Origin: Saprospiraceae bacterium
GTDB taxonomy: Bacteria > Bacteroidota > Bacteroidia > Chitinophagales > Saprospiraceae
NCBI GenBank assembly: GCA_016715245.1
Contig: JADKAS010000006.1
Span: 1 to 64,000 of the forward strand
Direction of reading: 5' to 3'
Length of the DNA: 64,000 bases
The first letter of the stretch is position 1. Each line of letters begins with the position of its first letter. Positions 9,575-18,759 of the stretch are shown piece after piece. The position numbers were made by a program, and so were the translations under genes. The notes under the pieces were generated by a model. It searched no databases. It was not told the origin of the DNA and worked only from the letters and a program-made list of their open reading frames with translations.

Positions 9575-10252
9575 TTAATTACAGCCTTCTTTCAAAGCCT
9601 TAAGCTCTTCTTTTGAATTGACAGTAACTACAGTTCCGTCTTCCATGATGACATTCAAAGGAAACACCAGATGTGGTCTTTCGGTGGCTCCTCTGTTGTC
9701 TTTTCTCCATTGTCTCAACGCTTTGTGCATTTCTCTTCTGTCTGTATAAGCAACAGTGGTTCCGTCAGGATATAAAATACTTACCGGAAACTCAAGTTTG
9801 AAACAAAATTTTCCTCTGCCATCGTGACCATTAGGTCCATTGTTTTCAAAAAACATTCTTCGACATTCCATTTTCAAAACTCTCAAGTCCTGAGTTGTTT
9901 CAACCGTTATCAAATCACCATCTTCTGTAATTACAGAGAAAGGTAAAGTAATAACAGGTCTAACTCTTGGTCTATCGTTTTCCTGTCTCCATGTTCTTAA
10001 CACTTGTTTTAATTCTTCATAGGAATTAATTTCTTCAGAAACTGACCCATCCGGGTACGTAAGTGTAATCGGGAATGACAACTCATAACAACCGAATTTT
10101 CCCATATTTCCGGTCTCCTGAATTCTGTAAACGGTTTCTTCAACATACGTTTCTACTTCCGCTTCTGTGGTATCATTCTTATTACAGGCACTTAAAAGTG
10201 CTATCATTCCGAAAACCACTAACCATGTTTTACTTAACATCAAACTTTTCAT
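9575..10252 (-). CDS. Lipoprotein with two internal repeats
   Basis: A 225-residue predicted lipoprotein with a signal peptide ending in the lipobox LLSAC (Cys23). After an acidic linker there are two copies of a module of about 75 residues. Each has FPI/VxxxYPDG, a helix ending LRTWR or LRQWR, then FxVIxEDG and a C-terminal helix with a Cys. A cysteine at the start and end of each copy could form disulfides. I do not know a function. Similar duplicated modules occur in uncharacterised Bacteroidota lipoproteins. It has its own terminator and appears monocistronic. Confidence 0.75.
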   Translation of the reverse strand: MKSLMLSKTWLVVFGMIALLSACNKNDTTEAEVETYVEETVYRIQETGNMGKFGCYELSFPITLTYPDGSVSEEINSYEELKQVLRTWRQENDRPRVRPVITLPFSVITEDGDLITVETTQDLRVLKMECRRMFFENNGPNGHDGRGKFCFKLEFPVSILYPDGTTVAYTDRREMHKALRQWRKDNRGATERPHLVFPLNVIMEDGTVVTVNSKEELKALKEGCN

Positions 10253-10319
10253 AACTAAACTTTATTTTGTGAACTAATACTATACTAAGCATCAACGAAT
10301 TATTTTGTACTCAAATTTT

Positions 10320-10757
10320 TTATTCTTTTTTAAATAAAATTATTTGGGAAGTTTCATAATAAACAAAAGTCTTTTTAATACTGTACTTCCCTGCCCCATT
10401 GGCAAGTAATAACATCAAACCACCACATAAGGCAAGGTTTCTCATAAAATATAATGCATGCAACCTCTGAAGTTCTACCGGATCATTCCAGAAAGAATAT
10501 ACAATCAACGTATAAGGCAGCCAATAAAGCAATAATAAAAAAGAGCCGATGCCTGAATAGTAACCAATCAACACCATTATTCCACCTAATATTAATATAG
10601 ATATGAGTGTTGTCAAAACAAGGTCTTGGTTCCATGTTAGTCCATACACCGTCATGGTTGCCTTTGTCTTTTGAAAAAAAACAAGTGCATCCAACGCTTC
10701 GTAAATAAAAACAAAGGCTATAAAAATCCTCCCCATTAATTCGAAAATGTCTTTCAT
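10320..10757 (-). CDS. DoxX family membrane protein
   Basis: A 145-residue inner-membrane protein with four hydrophobic segments (about 8-27, 45-65, 70-90 and 105-122), the DoxX-like four-helix layout. The N-terminal motif GRIFIAFVFIYEALD and the RNLALCGGLMLLL helix fit the family. DoxX proteins are linked to thiosulfate/quinone redox or redox stress in some species, but most members have unknown roles. It stands alone between a lipoprotein gene and two tRNA genes. Confidence 0.75.
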   Translation of the reverse strand: MKDIFELMGRIFIAFVFIYEALDALVFFQKTKATMTVYGLTWNQDLVLTTLISILILGGIMVLIGYYSGIGSFLLLLYWLPYTLIVYSFWNDPVELQRLHALYFMRNLALCGGLMLLLANGAGKYSIKKTFVYYETSQIILFKKE

Positions 10758-10852
10758 CAGGGAAACATATTTGGGGTTAATAATATGTTATGTACTAATC
10801 TTAATACAGCAGACACAACATTTTATATAGATTGAAGGATAATTTGTAAAAG

Positions 10853-10936
10853 TACCCGGAGCCGGAATCGAACCGGCACGGCCGCAAAGCCACAGGATTT
10901 TAAGTCCTGCGTGTCTACCAGTTCCACCACCCGGGC
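10853..10936 (-). tRNA. tRNA-Leu (anticodon TAA)
   Basis: The 84-base gene has acceptor stem GCCCGGG paired with TCCGGGT and discriminator A. The anticodon stem CAGGA/TCCTG encloses the loop CTTAAAA, giving anticodon TAA. It has a class II variable arm and a T arm with GGTTCGATTCC. No CCA is encoded. It lies downstream of tRNA-Gly and probably shares its transcript. Confidence 0.95.
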
Positions 10937-10954
10937 GATTACAAATAAGCAGAG

Positions 10955-11027
<73 letters not shown>

Positions 11028-11061
11028 AAATTATATTAAAGAACTTTTTTAAAAAGCGACG

Positions 11062-11091
11062 CAAAGATACACCTTAATTTAAATTCTCAAA
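11062..11091 (-). promoter_or_regulatory. Promoter of the tRNA-Gly/tRNA-Leu pair
   Basis: On the minus strand TTTG (11088-11091) and TATCTTTG (11062-11069) are separated by 18 bases, an excellent Bacteroidota -33/-7 pair. The same arrangement precedes the tRNA-Ser/tRNA-Pro pair at 63363-63392. Confidence 0.75.
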
Positions 11092-11109
11092 AACCTTTGG
11101 ATATTTTTT

Positions 11110-12558
11110 TTAATAATGTCCGCTAAAAATCTTAATCATCGTTCCTTTTTCCACTGAATCAGTGAGTAAGTAACCATTCAACAAGGATAAATCCGTATGC
11201 CTCGCCGCCGGCATTTTAAACTCATTTAATTGATCTCTCAAGGTGGCTGTTTTGGTGGTGGTGACAATTTTCAGCAATGTGGGTTTCCTGTCGATTTTAC
11301 TTTTATCAGTTAACACATTAAATCCTTTCATCGTACTCTGAAAAGTAGAAAAATAAGTATTAAAATCTTCTTTGGCGCTAAGTCCGTGCAATTTGTAAAT
11401 CCTTTTATCGTATTCTATTAAATATGTAAGTACTTTCAGCGGTGTGCCGGTTGCTTTTCCTGTTTCATCTACAGGTATTATGTCGGACAGAAGAGCAATG
11501 GCGTTAAGACCATTAACCTTCACATTGGAACTCTCAATCACCTGAAGTTTATTATCATTAATAACTTTCGATTTTGCCGCGTCGAGATTTTGAGCATCTT
11601 CAAGACCAAGTACAATCATTGCTTTACCGTCTTCGGGCGCCATCTGAAACTGGGCCGGCGAATTCACAGATTTCCATTGGCTGGGAACGGGCAATAAAAA
11701 CTTCATGTCTGGATGGTAAAAAACAGAATTTTCTACAAATCCCTGTTTAGGATCATCGCCATACATGATGCCGTCAATCATCTTCAGATAACTGTTCCGG
11801 TTTACCATTAGTTTGGATACATCCATATCCTTTTGTTTTTCCGCTGCCATTTTATTTACCTTTACAAATCTGTCACCGGGGTCAGGATGTGTGGATAAAA
11901 AGGTAGGCAGCCTGCCTTCATCTCCGCTCAATCTTCCAAGGGTATTAAAAAACCCTGCCATATATCTGGCATCATATCCGGCTTTGGTAGAATAATCCAC
12001 ACCCAGTTCGTCGGATTCCGTTTCATGGCTTCTGCTGTTTTTCAAAAACAACAAACCAATACCCTGCTGTGCCACATCCGCAAATTCTCTGAATTCTTTG
12101 GAAACGATAATGCCTCCAATAAATAAAATCTGTGTAAGTAACTGTGTGGTTTGTTGCCTTGCAGAATGTTTGGCTGCAATATGTCCGATTTCATGGCCCA
12201 ACACCCCGGCAAATTCCGCTTCATTATTAAAGTGCGCCATTATACCTCGTGTAAAATATACATAACCACCGGGGACCGCAAAAGCATTGACTACTGGTGA
12301 ATCCAGTATTTTAAATTCATATGCCAATTTCGGTCTGTGTGACAAAGCTGCCATTTCTTTGCCTTTTATGTTAATAAAATTCTGCAATGCTGTATTCTGA
12401 TACAAACCATACTGTTCAACAATCTGCGGGTCGTAGGATTTTCCCATGGATATTTCCTGCGATTCAGACATTAGCGAAAATTCCTTTTTCCCGGTGACCG
12501 GGTTTCTGGAACATCCCAGCAAACCAACAACAAATAGTGCGATTACTAATTTATTCAT
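11110..12558 (-). CDS. M48 family metalloprotease, lipoprotein
   Basis: A 482-residue zinc protease related to BepA/YfgC. A lipoprotein signal ends at GLLGC (Cys16), so it is membrane-anchored and faces the periplasm. The N-terminal CSRNPVTGKKEFSLMSE stretch is typical of the family. The catalytic HEIGH is at 122-126, and the third zinc ligand is expected in HETESDELGVDY. The C-terminal half (from about 285) is a beta-rich extension common in Bacteroidota members. The likely role is quality control of outer-membrane or secreted proteins. Confidence 0.9.
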   Translation of the reverse strand: MNKLVIALFVVGLLGCSRNPVTGKKEFSLMSESQEISMGKSYDPQIVEQYGLYQNTALQNFINIKGKEMAALSHRPKLAYEFKILDSPVVNAFAVPGGYVYFTRGIMAHFNNEAEFAGVLGHEIGHIAAKHSARQQTTQLLTQILFIGGIIVSKEFREFADVAQQGIGLLFLKNSRSHETESDELGVDYSTKAGYDARYMAGFFNTLGRLSGDEGRLPTFLSTHPDPGDRFVKVNKMAAEKQKDMDVSKLMVNRNSYLKMIDGIMYGDDPKQGFVENSVFYHPDMKFLLPVPSQWKSVNSPAQFQMAPEDGKAMIVLGLEDAQNLDAAKSKVINDNKLQVIESSNVKVNGLNAIALLSDIIPVDETGKATGTPLKVLTYLIEYDKRIYKLHGLSAKEDFNTYFSTFQSTMKGFNVLTDKSKIDRKPTLLKIVTTTKTATLRDQLNEFKMPAARHTDLSLLNGYLLTDSVEKGTMIKIFSGHY

Positions 12559-12631
12559 CTTTATATTATTTTTAACAAGTTGAAAGATAGATACAACATA
12601 TCCTTATTTAATTGTTTTTTTAAATATATAT

Positions 12632-13441
12632 TTATACCCATTTATACAGATATCCTCTCAAAACACTTTCTTTATTAAGTCGGTTCATCTCGATTATTTC
12701 CAATTTTTCAGATAACAAATGTAAGGTATTTTCGCATTGAAGAAAAGCAAATGAATTTATTTCGTAAGCAAAACTGTCCATCTTCAATGAATTTAATTTA
12801 ATACTTATTTTATCCTTAAGATTATTCAGAAATTCAGAAAATTCTTTTTCTGCACTTTTTTTACCATGTACCAATAGGTGAATCAAAAACCGGTTGCCAT
12901 TATAGAAAGACATGTCTTCAAAAACATCTTCTATATCGTCATTTACTTCTGTCACAAAATCAAAATCTCTCCACAAAGTTAAACTTCCGAACCGGGATTC
13001 GAGGTTTCCGAACAAATAAATAAGTCGCCGTAACAATTTTACGTCACAGGATTTGTAGAAATAAAAATATTCCATTTTAAATCTAGTGGGTAATTTCCCG
13101 TTTCTTATGGCCAGTTCGTGTTTTTCATATTTATGGATATGGGTTAAAAAAGAATGGGGAGACATGTCTTTTGGCAAACATTTTTTGGTTTGAGTAATAA
13201 TATTATGCCAGTGTTCCAATCTGATTTTTTCATCCACTATCCAGTTTTTTTCCAAATGTGCATCAAGATGGTATATGGAAGTCTGAAGGGATGTCAAGTT
13301 TTGGTAAAAATCATGTTTCTTTTCAGAGGTTTCATCTATTTTATCCATTAAAAGGGGAAACATCCTGTATTCAAAAAGATCTGAAATTTTATTTAACAAT
13401 GGGATATCTATCTTCTGATGTATTTCCGAAATTACCTTCAA
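12632..13441 (-). CDS. Hypothetical helical protein
   Basis: A 269-residue, apparently cytoplasmic protein rich in charged and aromatic residues and mostly helical. I see no signal peptide, membrane segment or known motif. It lies 50 bases after the DUF721 gene in the same direction and could be its operon partner. The function is unknown. Confidence 0.65.
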   Translation of the reverse strand: MKVISEIHQKIDIPLLNKISDLFEYRMFPLLMDKIDETSEKKHDFYQNLTSLQTSIYHLDAHLEKNWIVDEKIRLEHWHNIITQTKKCLPKDMSPHSFLTHIHKYEKHELAIRNGKLPTRFKMEYFYFYKSCDVKLLRRLIYLFGNLESRFGSLTLWRDFDFVTEVNDDIEDVFEDMSFYNGNRFLIHLLVHGKKSAEKEFSEFLNNLKDKISIKLNSLKMDSFAYEINSFAFLQCENTLHLLSEKLEIIEMNRLNKESVLRGYLYKWV

Positions 13442-13491
13442 TGCTAAGGAGTTTAATGATTTTGTTTAGTTAAAATTTGGAGACGAAATTA

Positions 13492-13785
13492 CTATTTAAT
13501 TATCACATCTACAATAATATTACCACCCAATTCTTCATTAATGGCTGAAATAATTTGTGTTTTTGACATTTGCAATTCCTTTTTTAATGGTGATGATGAA
13601 ATACTTACTTCAAGTATTCCATTTTTCAATTGAATGGATTTGGTATAAGTAGCAATCATCTTTCCCATTCTTTCTTTCCAAATCTCATCAATCCTCACAG
13701 ATTGGTACCCTTCAGAAAGTTTTTTATTGTCCTTCAGGTACAAATCAATAACGTCCTTTATATTTTTGTCATTATGTCTTTTCAA
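13492..13785 (-). CDS. DUF721 / DciA-like protein
   Basis: A 97-residue protein of the DUF721 family. The signature WKERMGKMIATYTKSIQLKNGILEVSI contains the conserved Trp near residue 30 and the KH-like fold strands. DciA-type members help load the replicative helicase in bacteria lacking DnaC. The neighbour upstream is recF, an arrangement seen often, which supports a role in replication or repair. Confidence 0.8.
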   Translation of the reverse strand: MKRHNDKNIKDVIDLYLKDNKKLSEGYQSVRIDEIWKERMGKMIATYTKSIQLKNGILEVSISSSPLKKELQMSKTQIISAINEELGGNIIVDVIIK

Positions 13786-13879
13786 AATATATAAAATTTG
13801 CTTATCGCACTAAATGAGATGTAAATATACTTAATTTCTGCAAGTCTGTCACTGCCATCTTTGACCGCTTATAAAAAAA

Positions 13880-15001
13880 TCAGCTATGAGTATAATCAAA
13901 TACATTTTCAATGCTGCCATTACTTACCAACAATTGTTTTCCTTCAAGCTTTTTATTCTGCAATATGGAAGGCACTCTTTTGACATCGGTATCTGTTATA
14001 AAAACCTGACCAAAACTATCTTCCGCCATTAATTCAAGTAAATAGTTGACCCTTTTTTCATCCAGTTTATCAAAAATATCGTCAAGCATGATGATGGGTT
14101 TTGATTTTTTAGTTGTTTCCAGCAGTCTGTATTGTGCCAGTTTCAAAGCAAGAATATAACTTTTTATCTGACCCTGAGACCCAAAGTTTTTAAGTGGTTT
14201 TCCATTCATCCATAAAAGCATATCATCTTTATGAACACCGGCTGTTGTTCTTCCCAACATTTTATCCGCAGTCATACTATCTTTCCACAAAAGCAGCGGA
14301 TCTTCTTTTTCAAGCTGTGATTTATACAAGAGAGTACAAACTTCCTTGTTTCCTGATATAACTTTATACAGGTTTTCAAAAAGGATATTCAGCTCATACA
14401 CCACCAATTTCCTTTTTTCATATATAATCCGGCAAGGTGAAGCCATTTGCTCATGAAGGCTTTCCAGGTACAAGTCGTTATAGCTATGACCTGAAGCCAT
14501 TTGTTTCAGATAGGAATTTCTTGATGTAAGAAGTTTATTGTAAATAATAATGGCATTCAGGTATTCCGTATCAAACTGAACCAATGTATGATTCAAAAAA
14601 TTTCTCCGGGCTTCAGAAGTTTCCTGCAATAAGGTTATGTCCTCCGGTGCAAAAATGACACAGGGAATTCTGCCTACGTGGTCAGACAATCTTTCCATAA
14701 GAACTCCGTTTACTTCCAGTTCTTTTTTACCCCCTGCTTTATACTTAACGACAACATCCAGCGTGTTAGTGCCATCGGAAAATATGCCTTGTATCCTGAA
14801 AAACTCTTCTGTATGCTGCACAGAATACCTGTCCAGTCCGGTGAAATATCCCTTTCCCATGGAAAGATAAAAAATAGCGTCCAGGATATTGGTTTTGCCC
14901 ATTCCGTTTAATCCCGTAATGGTATTGAATGCAGGATGAAAATCAATTTTCTCCTCTTTATAATTTCTGAATTGGGTTAGTTTTAAACTTTGTAAAAACA
15001 A
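13880..15001 (-). CDS. recF: DNA replication/repair protein RecF
   Basis: A 373-residue SMC-like ATPase of normal length. The N-terminus LQSLKLTQFRNYKEE is typical of RecF. Walker A is GLNGMGKTN (29-37). The ABC signature region lies in FGSQGQIKSYILALKLA, and Walker B is PIIMLDDIFDKLD near 305-318. It binds gapped DNA with RecO/RecR and helps load RecA. It is followed by the DUF721 gene. Confidence 0.93.
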   Translation of the reverse strand: MFLQSLKLTQFRNYKEEKIDFHPAFNTITGLNGMGKTNILDAIFYLSMGKGYFTGLDRYSVQHTEEFFRIQGIFSDGTNTLDVVVKYKAGGKKELEVNGVLMERLSDHVGRIPCVIFAPEDITLLQETSEARRNFLNHTLVQFDTEYLNAIIIYNKLLTSRNSYLKQMASGHSYNDLYLESLHEQMASPCRIIYEKRKLVVYELNILFENLYKVISGNKEVCTLLYKSQLEKEDPLLLWKDSMTADKMLGRTTAGVHKDDMLLWMNGKPLKNFGSQGQIKSYILALKLAQYRLLETTKKSKPIIMLDDIFDKLDEKRVNYLLELMAEDSFGQVFITDTDVKRVPSILQNKKLEGKQLLVSNGSIENVFDYTHS

Positions 15002-15076
15002 AATATTCCAATTTATGAACCAAAATAAAACAAACGTAAAAGTACTAAATTCTTCTACTCTTTAGAGAATATACTA

Positions 15077-16150
15077 TTATAGGGGTTTTTTATAACTCAT
15101 AATTTCCTTTATCCAGATAGGTATAATGATCACACCTGCAATCAGATAAGGGTAATAGGTAACCAGTCTCCATATCAATGCTATCAGGGAAGATATACCT
15201 TTTGGAATGTAATCACTGAAAAAACCTCCGAATAAATATTCAGCAATACCTGAACCTCCCGGAGTAGGGCTAAACGTAGTTATCACATGCATTACTTCTC
15301 CTCTTGCCAGAAGTAATATATTGTCATACAAACTGAGATCTATATTATTAACCAATGCAAGAATTAGAAAATTAATGACCAAAAACCTGGTAATCCAGGC
15401 ACCGGATGTTGCAAAAAACACCAAAAAATGAAATTTTACTTCCTTGCTCTTTAGTTCTGCAGAAGCCGTAACGACATCCATTGCCGTTTGCCTTAGATTG
15501 TCCCTGAGTTTTTTCCAAAATGGTATTTTACTTAATAACAACAAAAAACGTTTGACCATCCTTGGATTGATAAATATTCCATAAAAAAACAGAAGGCCAT
15601 AAACGAGCATTCCCACCAGACTCAAAATGAAAGTTATCCCAAATCCATCGACATCACCCAACGAAAACATATCCGGTCGGATAATAAGCGGACCTAAAAA
15701 AAGGAAAAAAAGAGGCAATGAGATTAAAAAATAAAATGTATCTACCACAATGGTGTACAAAACCAAAGTAACTGTTTTGCCACCACTAAGTTTTTCTTTT
15801 GATAAAAAAAAGAATGCCACACCCGATCCACCGACAGATGTAGGAGACACCGCCGATGAAAACTCCCAAATCACGATAAGTTCAATTGCCTTTCGCCAGG
15901 AAAAAAAATTGTCGGTGAGTATTCTCAGTCTCCATGCATAAAACAGGTGGCGAATTAAATATGTTATAATTGCCATTCCTATCCAGAAATAGGTATACGT
16001 GTTAAGCTGTATATGGGAAAGCTGACTTACATCGAGCTGATGAAACATTAAATAGAAGACAACACCCAAACCGATAAGAGTAGGAAGTATTATTTTTGAA
16101 ACTTTTAAATCGTTCAGAATGGAGTGATGGTGTTCTTGACTTTCAGGCAC
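15077..16150 (-). CDS. YbhN / lysylphosphatidylglycerol-synthase-TM-like membrane protein
   Basis: A 357-residue integral membrane protein with about eight hydrophobic segments, matching the UPF0104/LPG_synthase_TM family. The conserved motif SPTSVGGSGVAFFFL (near 95-110) and the FSPTPGGSGIAEYLF repeat-like motif (near 295) are diagnostic. Relatives are proposed flippases or partners of lipid and cell-envelope synthesis. It follows the O-antigen genes in the same direction, which suggests an envelope role. Confidence 0.85.
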   Translation of the reverse strand: MPESQEHHHSILNDLKVSKIILPTLIGLGVVFYLMFHQLDVSQLSHIQLNTYTYFWIGMAIITYLIRHLFYAWRLRILTDNFFSWRKAIELIVIWEFSSAVSPTSVGGSGVAFFFLSKEKLSGGKTVTLVLYTIVVDTFYFLISLPLFFLFLGPLIIRPDMFSLGDVDGFGITFILSLVGMLVYGLLFFYGIFINPRMVKRFLLLLSKIPFWKKLRDNLRQTAMDVVTASAELKSKEVKFHFLVFFATSGAWITRFLVINFLILALVNNIDLSLYDNILLLARGEVMHVITTFSPTPGGSGIAEYLFGGFFSDYIPKGISSLIALIWRLVTYYPYLIAGVIIIPIWIKEIMSYKKPL

Positions 16151-16214
16151 ATTTTTCTGTTAAAAATGAAATTATCTTTTTATAACTTTTTTTAAGGTTA
16201 AATAGTTTTTATAT

Positions 16215-17673
16215 TCAGAGATTTGGTTTATAAATATACCTAAAATACAATAAACCAGCGGCATTGAGGAAAAAAAACGGTCCTACCTTATCTGTTTCAA
16301 TCAAGTCATTTATCAGATTCATAGACAGTATAATAATGAACGACAGAGAAATGGCTATTACAAAAGCATGGTATTTATCGTTTTTATACATATGCCATGT
16401 TTCTTCAGCCATCAAAAGGAGTAAAACACACAAAAGCACAAAAATGATAAAACCAAATACTCCCTGTTCGACAAAAGTCATAAGAAAATAATTGTGAATT
16501 CCTGACTTATCCGGATTATCCGAAACATAAGTGGCAAACTGGCTGATGGAATAGGATTTGTAATTTTCATAAAAAGTGCCTGGACCAAAACCCATCAATG
16601 GTTTGTTTTTCAACATTTCAAAACCTGCCATCCAACGGTACACTCTTTCCATACTCGATATATCTTCGAGTTTATAGGTTGCTTCAATAAGGTTGTCAAA
16701 TTGGGTGTGGGTAATGGTTCTTTCAAAATTTGGCGTCAGATCGAGATATTTATTATCGATTGCCAAAAACAAAACCAAAAAGCCCGCAGTAAAAAAAGTA
16801 ACTAAAAGGGAATGTTTTACCCAACGGTTTTCAAATATAAAATAAGCTATTACCGCAAATACAACGGATAAAATAGCCGCTCTTGTATAGGAAAAATATA
16901 TCCCGGTCAAAAAAAACCATTAAAATAAAAAATAAAAAAATCTTGCCGTAGGTACGCGAAGGGGTCGTCTTGAAAAAGGCCCAAACAAAAGGCAGACATA
17001 TCACACTTATGGCCGCATAACTGACATGGTTTCTGAAAAATGGACGCACCACATCATAACTACTTGCAAATGTAAATCCTTCAAAAGCATGTCTTGTCAA
17101 TACAATAACAATAGAAATAAATAAAAAAACATACAATAGCCTGTACACTTTTATAAAGTCCTCGGCTTTTCGGAAAAAAGCTACAGGAAAAAAGAAAAAT
17201 GGAATAACGTACCACAATTTAGCCAGAAAAAACTTAAAAGATGTCAATACATTTTGTGAATTCAAGGTAGTGGCCAATATCCAGCATAAATGAATCACCA
17301 AAATAATAAAAACCGGATTTTTTATGGTGTCAATAGGAAAGGAATACTTCTTTTTTGCCATAAAAATTAACGACCCCACCGTAATCAATATCATTAATGG
17401 TTCGGAAGGTAAATCACTTCCAAACCCGATGGGTTCAAAATAAAACTCAATCGAAAATGGAATAACAATAAAAATAAAGTAAAAAATAATCCTTACATCC
17501 CTGATGACATACGCCATAAAAAGGAAAACCAACGGCGCTAAAACGGGCATCCATGATTCAAAATAAACTATTGCCGATCCAACAAAAATCAGAAATAAAA
17601 CCGCTATTATTTCTATAATCCGGAAATGCTCCCCAACACCGTTAAAGTTGAAATCAGGATAGGTTTTGTTCAT
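16215..17673 (-). pseudogene. O-antigen ligase / Wzy-type polymerase, frameshifted
   Basis: A polytopic membrane protein of the O-antigen ligase (WaaL/Wzy) family in two frames. The N-terminal 256 or so codons run from 17673. The C-terminal part (up to 231 residues to 16215) has the typical GIYFSYTRAAILS helix and the GFGPGTFYENY loop with the family GPGTF motif. The change maps to eight A at 16909-16916 on the plus strand; seven would give a continuous ORF reading FLTGIYFSYTRAA of about 485 residues. A homopolymer error is likely, but true inactivation is possible. Its start overlaps the end of the Wzz-like gene by 20 bases, so the two are translationally linked. Confidence 0.8.
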
Positions 17674-18736
17674 TTTTGTAAATTTCCTTCATGACAAGGA
17701 ATAAAGAGTACGATACAAATGCCATAAACACAGATAAAACAACCCACACAGACCTTTTGGGTCTTGACTTCTGTACCGGCACCTGTCCCTTTTCTACAAG
17801 ATGTAAGGCCGTAAAAGGAGCATTTACGGTAGCCAGCAATTGTTTATACCTTTCTTTGTCCAGATTTATCTGGTCTGTATTGCGGAACAGCTCTTGCTCC
17901 AATTGACGGATAGGAGAAACGTTTTTGGTATAGACATCCATTTCACTTTTTATCTTTTGTAGTCTATTATTCAAACCCCGCACAACGGATGCATATTTAT
18001 TTATGGAGTCCCGGTTCAGTTTTTTTTCTGAAAAATAATCAAGTTTACCCTTTTGAAGTTGCAGATCGGCCTCCGTTCTTGTAATCAAACTTGTGTAAAT
18101 TTCTCCCTGACTGGTAATATCAAATATATTGTACCTGGTTTTTAATTGCATTATTTTGTTTGATATCGTGTCATTCTGAATCTGTTTAGCTTTGAGGTTC
18201 GATTCATAATTTTTCATCAGTTTTATCTGGCTGCTCTTGACAATTTTTTGGGCTATTTCTTCAATTTTATTTCTGGCAGCATTTACCATTATGAATGCCT
18301 TTTCCGAATCTTTATCTTCAATAGAAAGCTGTAGTGCTCTGTATTTGGTTTTAATGGTCTGGAAATTTTTTTTCAGTCTTTCTCTCACTTTAAAACTCGC
18401 CTTGGGATTCTCTTTGTCTATGTTGTAATGGGTATACAAATCAAAAGAATCAATTAAAAATTCACTCATCTCATAAGAAGACGCAATGGTAAACAGACGA
18501 TCCAGATCTGTGTCATCCCCATAAATTCTGATGTTTTTATCCTGTTGTCCAATTGGAATAGGGTCCGCCAGATCAGGACTTGCGGCATAAAATATGGTTT
18601 CGGATTTATAATAATTCGGCATAAATAAACTCACAAGAGAAGTGACAATGCCGACAATAACAACCACTATCATTACTCTTTTACGCTGACTCCAGATATG
18701 ACGTACAGAGTCGACTAAACTATATTCTTTATTCAT
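17654..18736 (-). CDS. Wzz/GumC-type chain-length determinant protein
   Basis: A 360-residue inner-membrane protein with one transmembrane helix near each end (about 20-40 and 328-348) and a long coiled-coil periplasmic region between. This is the layout of polysaccharide co-polymerases that set O-antigen or exopolysaccharide chain length. A Pro-rich stretch (PVQKSRPKRSVW) precedes the second helix, as in the family. No kinase domain is attached. It sits between the Wzx-like and Wzy-like genes. Confidence 0.85.
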   Translation of the reverse strand: MNKEYSLVDSVRHIWSQRKRVMIVVVIVGIVTSLVSLFMPNYYKSETIFYAASPDLADPIPIGQQDKNIRIYGDDTDLDRLFTIASSYEMSEFLIDSFDLYTHYNIDKENPKASFKVRERLKKNFQTIKTKYRALQLSIEDKDSEKAFIMVNAARNKIEEIAQKIVKSSQIKLMKNYESNLKAKQIQNDTISNKIMQLKTRYNIFDITSQGEIYTSLITRTEADLQLQKGKLDYFSEKKLNRDSINKYASVVRGLNNRLQKIKSEMDVYTKNVSPIRQLEQELFRNTDQINLDKERYKQLLATVNAPFTALHLVEKGQVPVQKSRPKRSVWVVLSVFMAFVSYSLFLVMKEIYKNEQNLS

Positions 18737-18759
18737 ATTGTTACATTCGTAAATACCAG

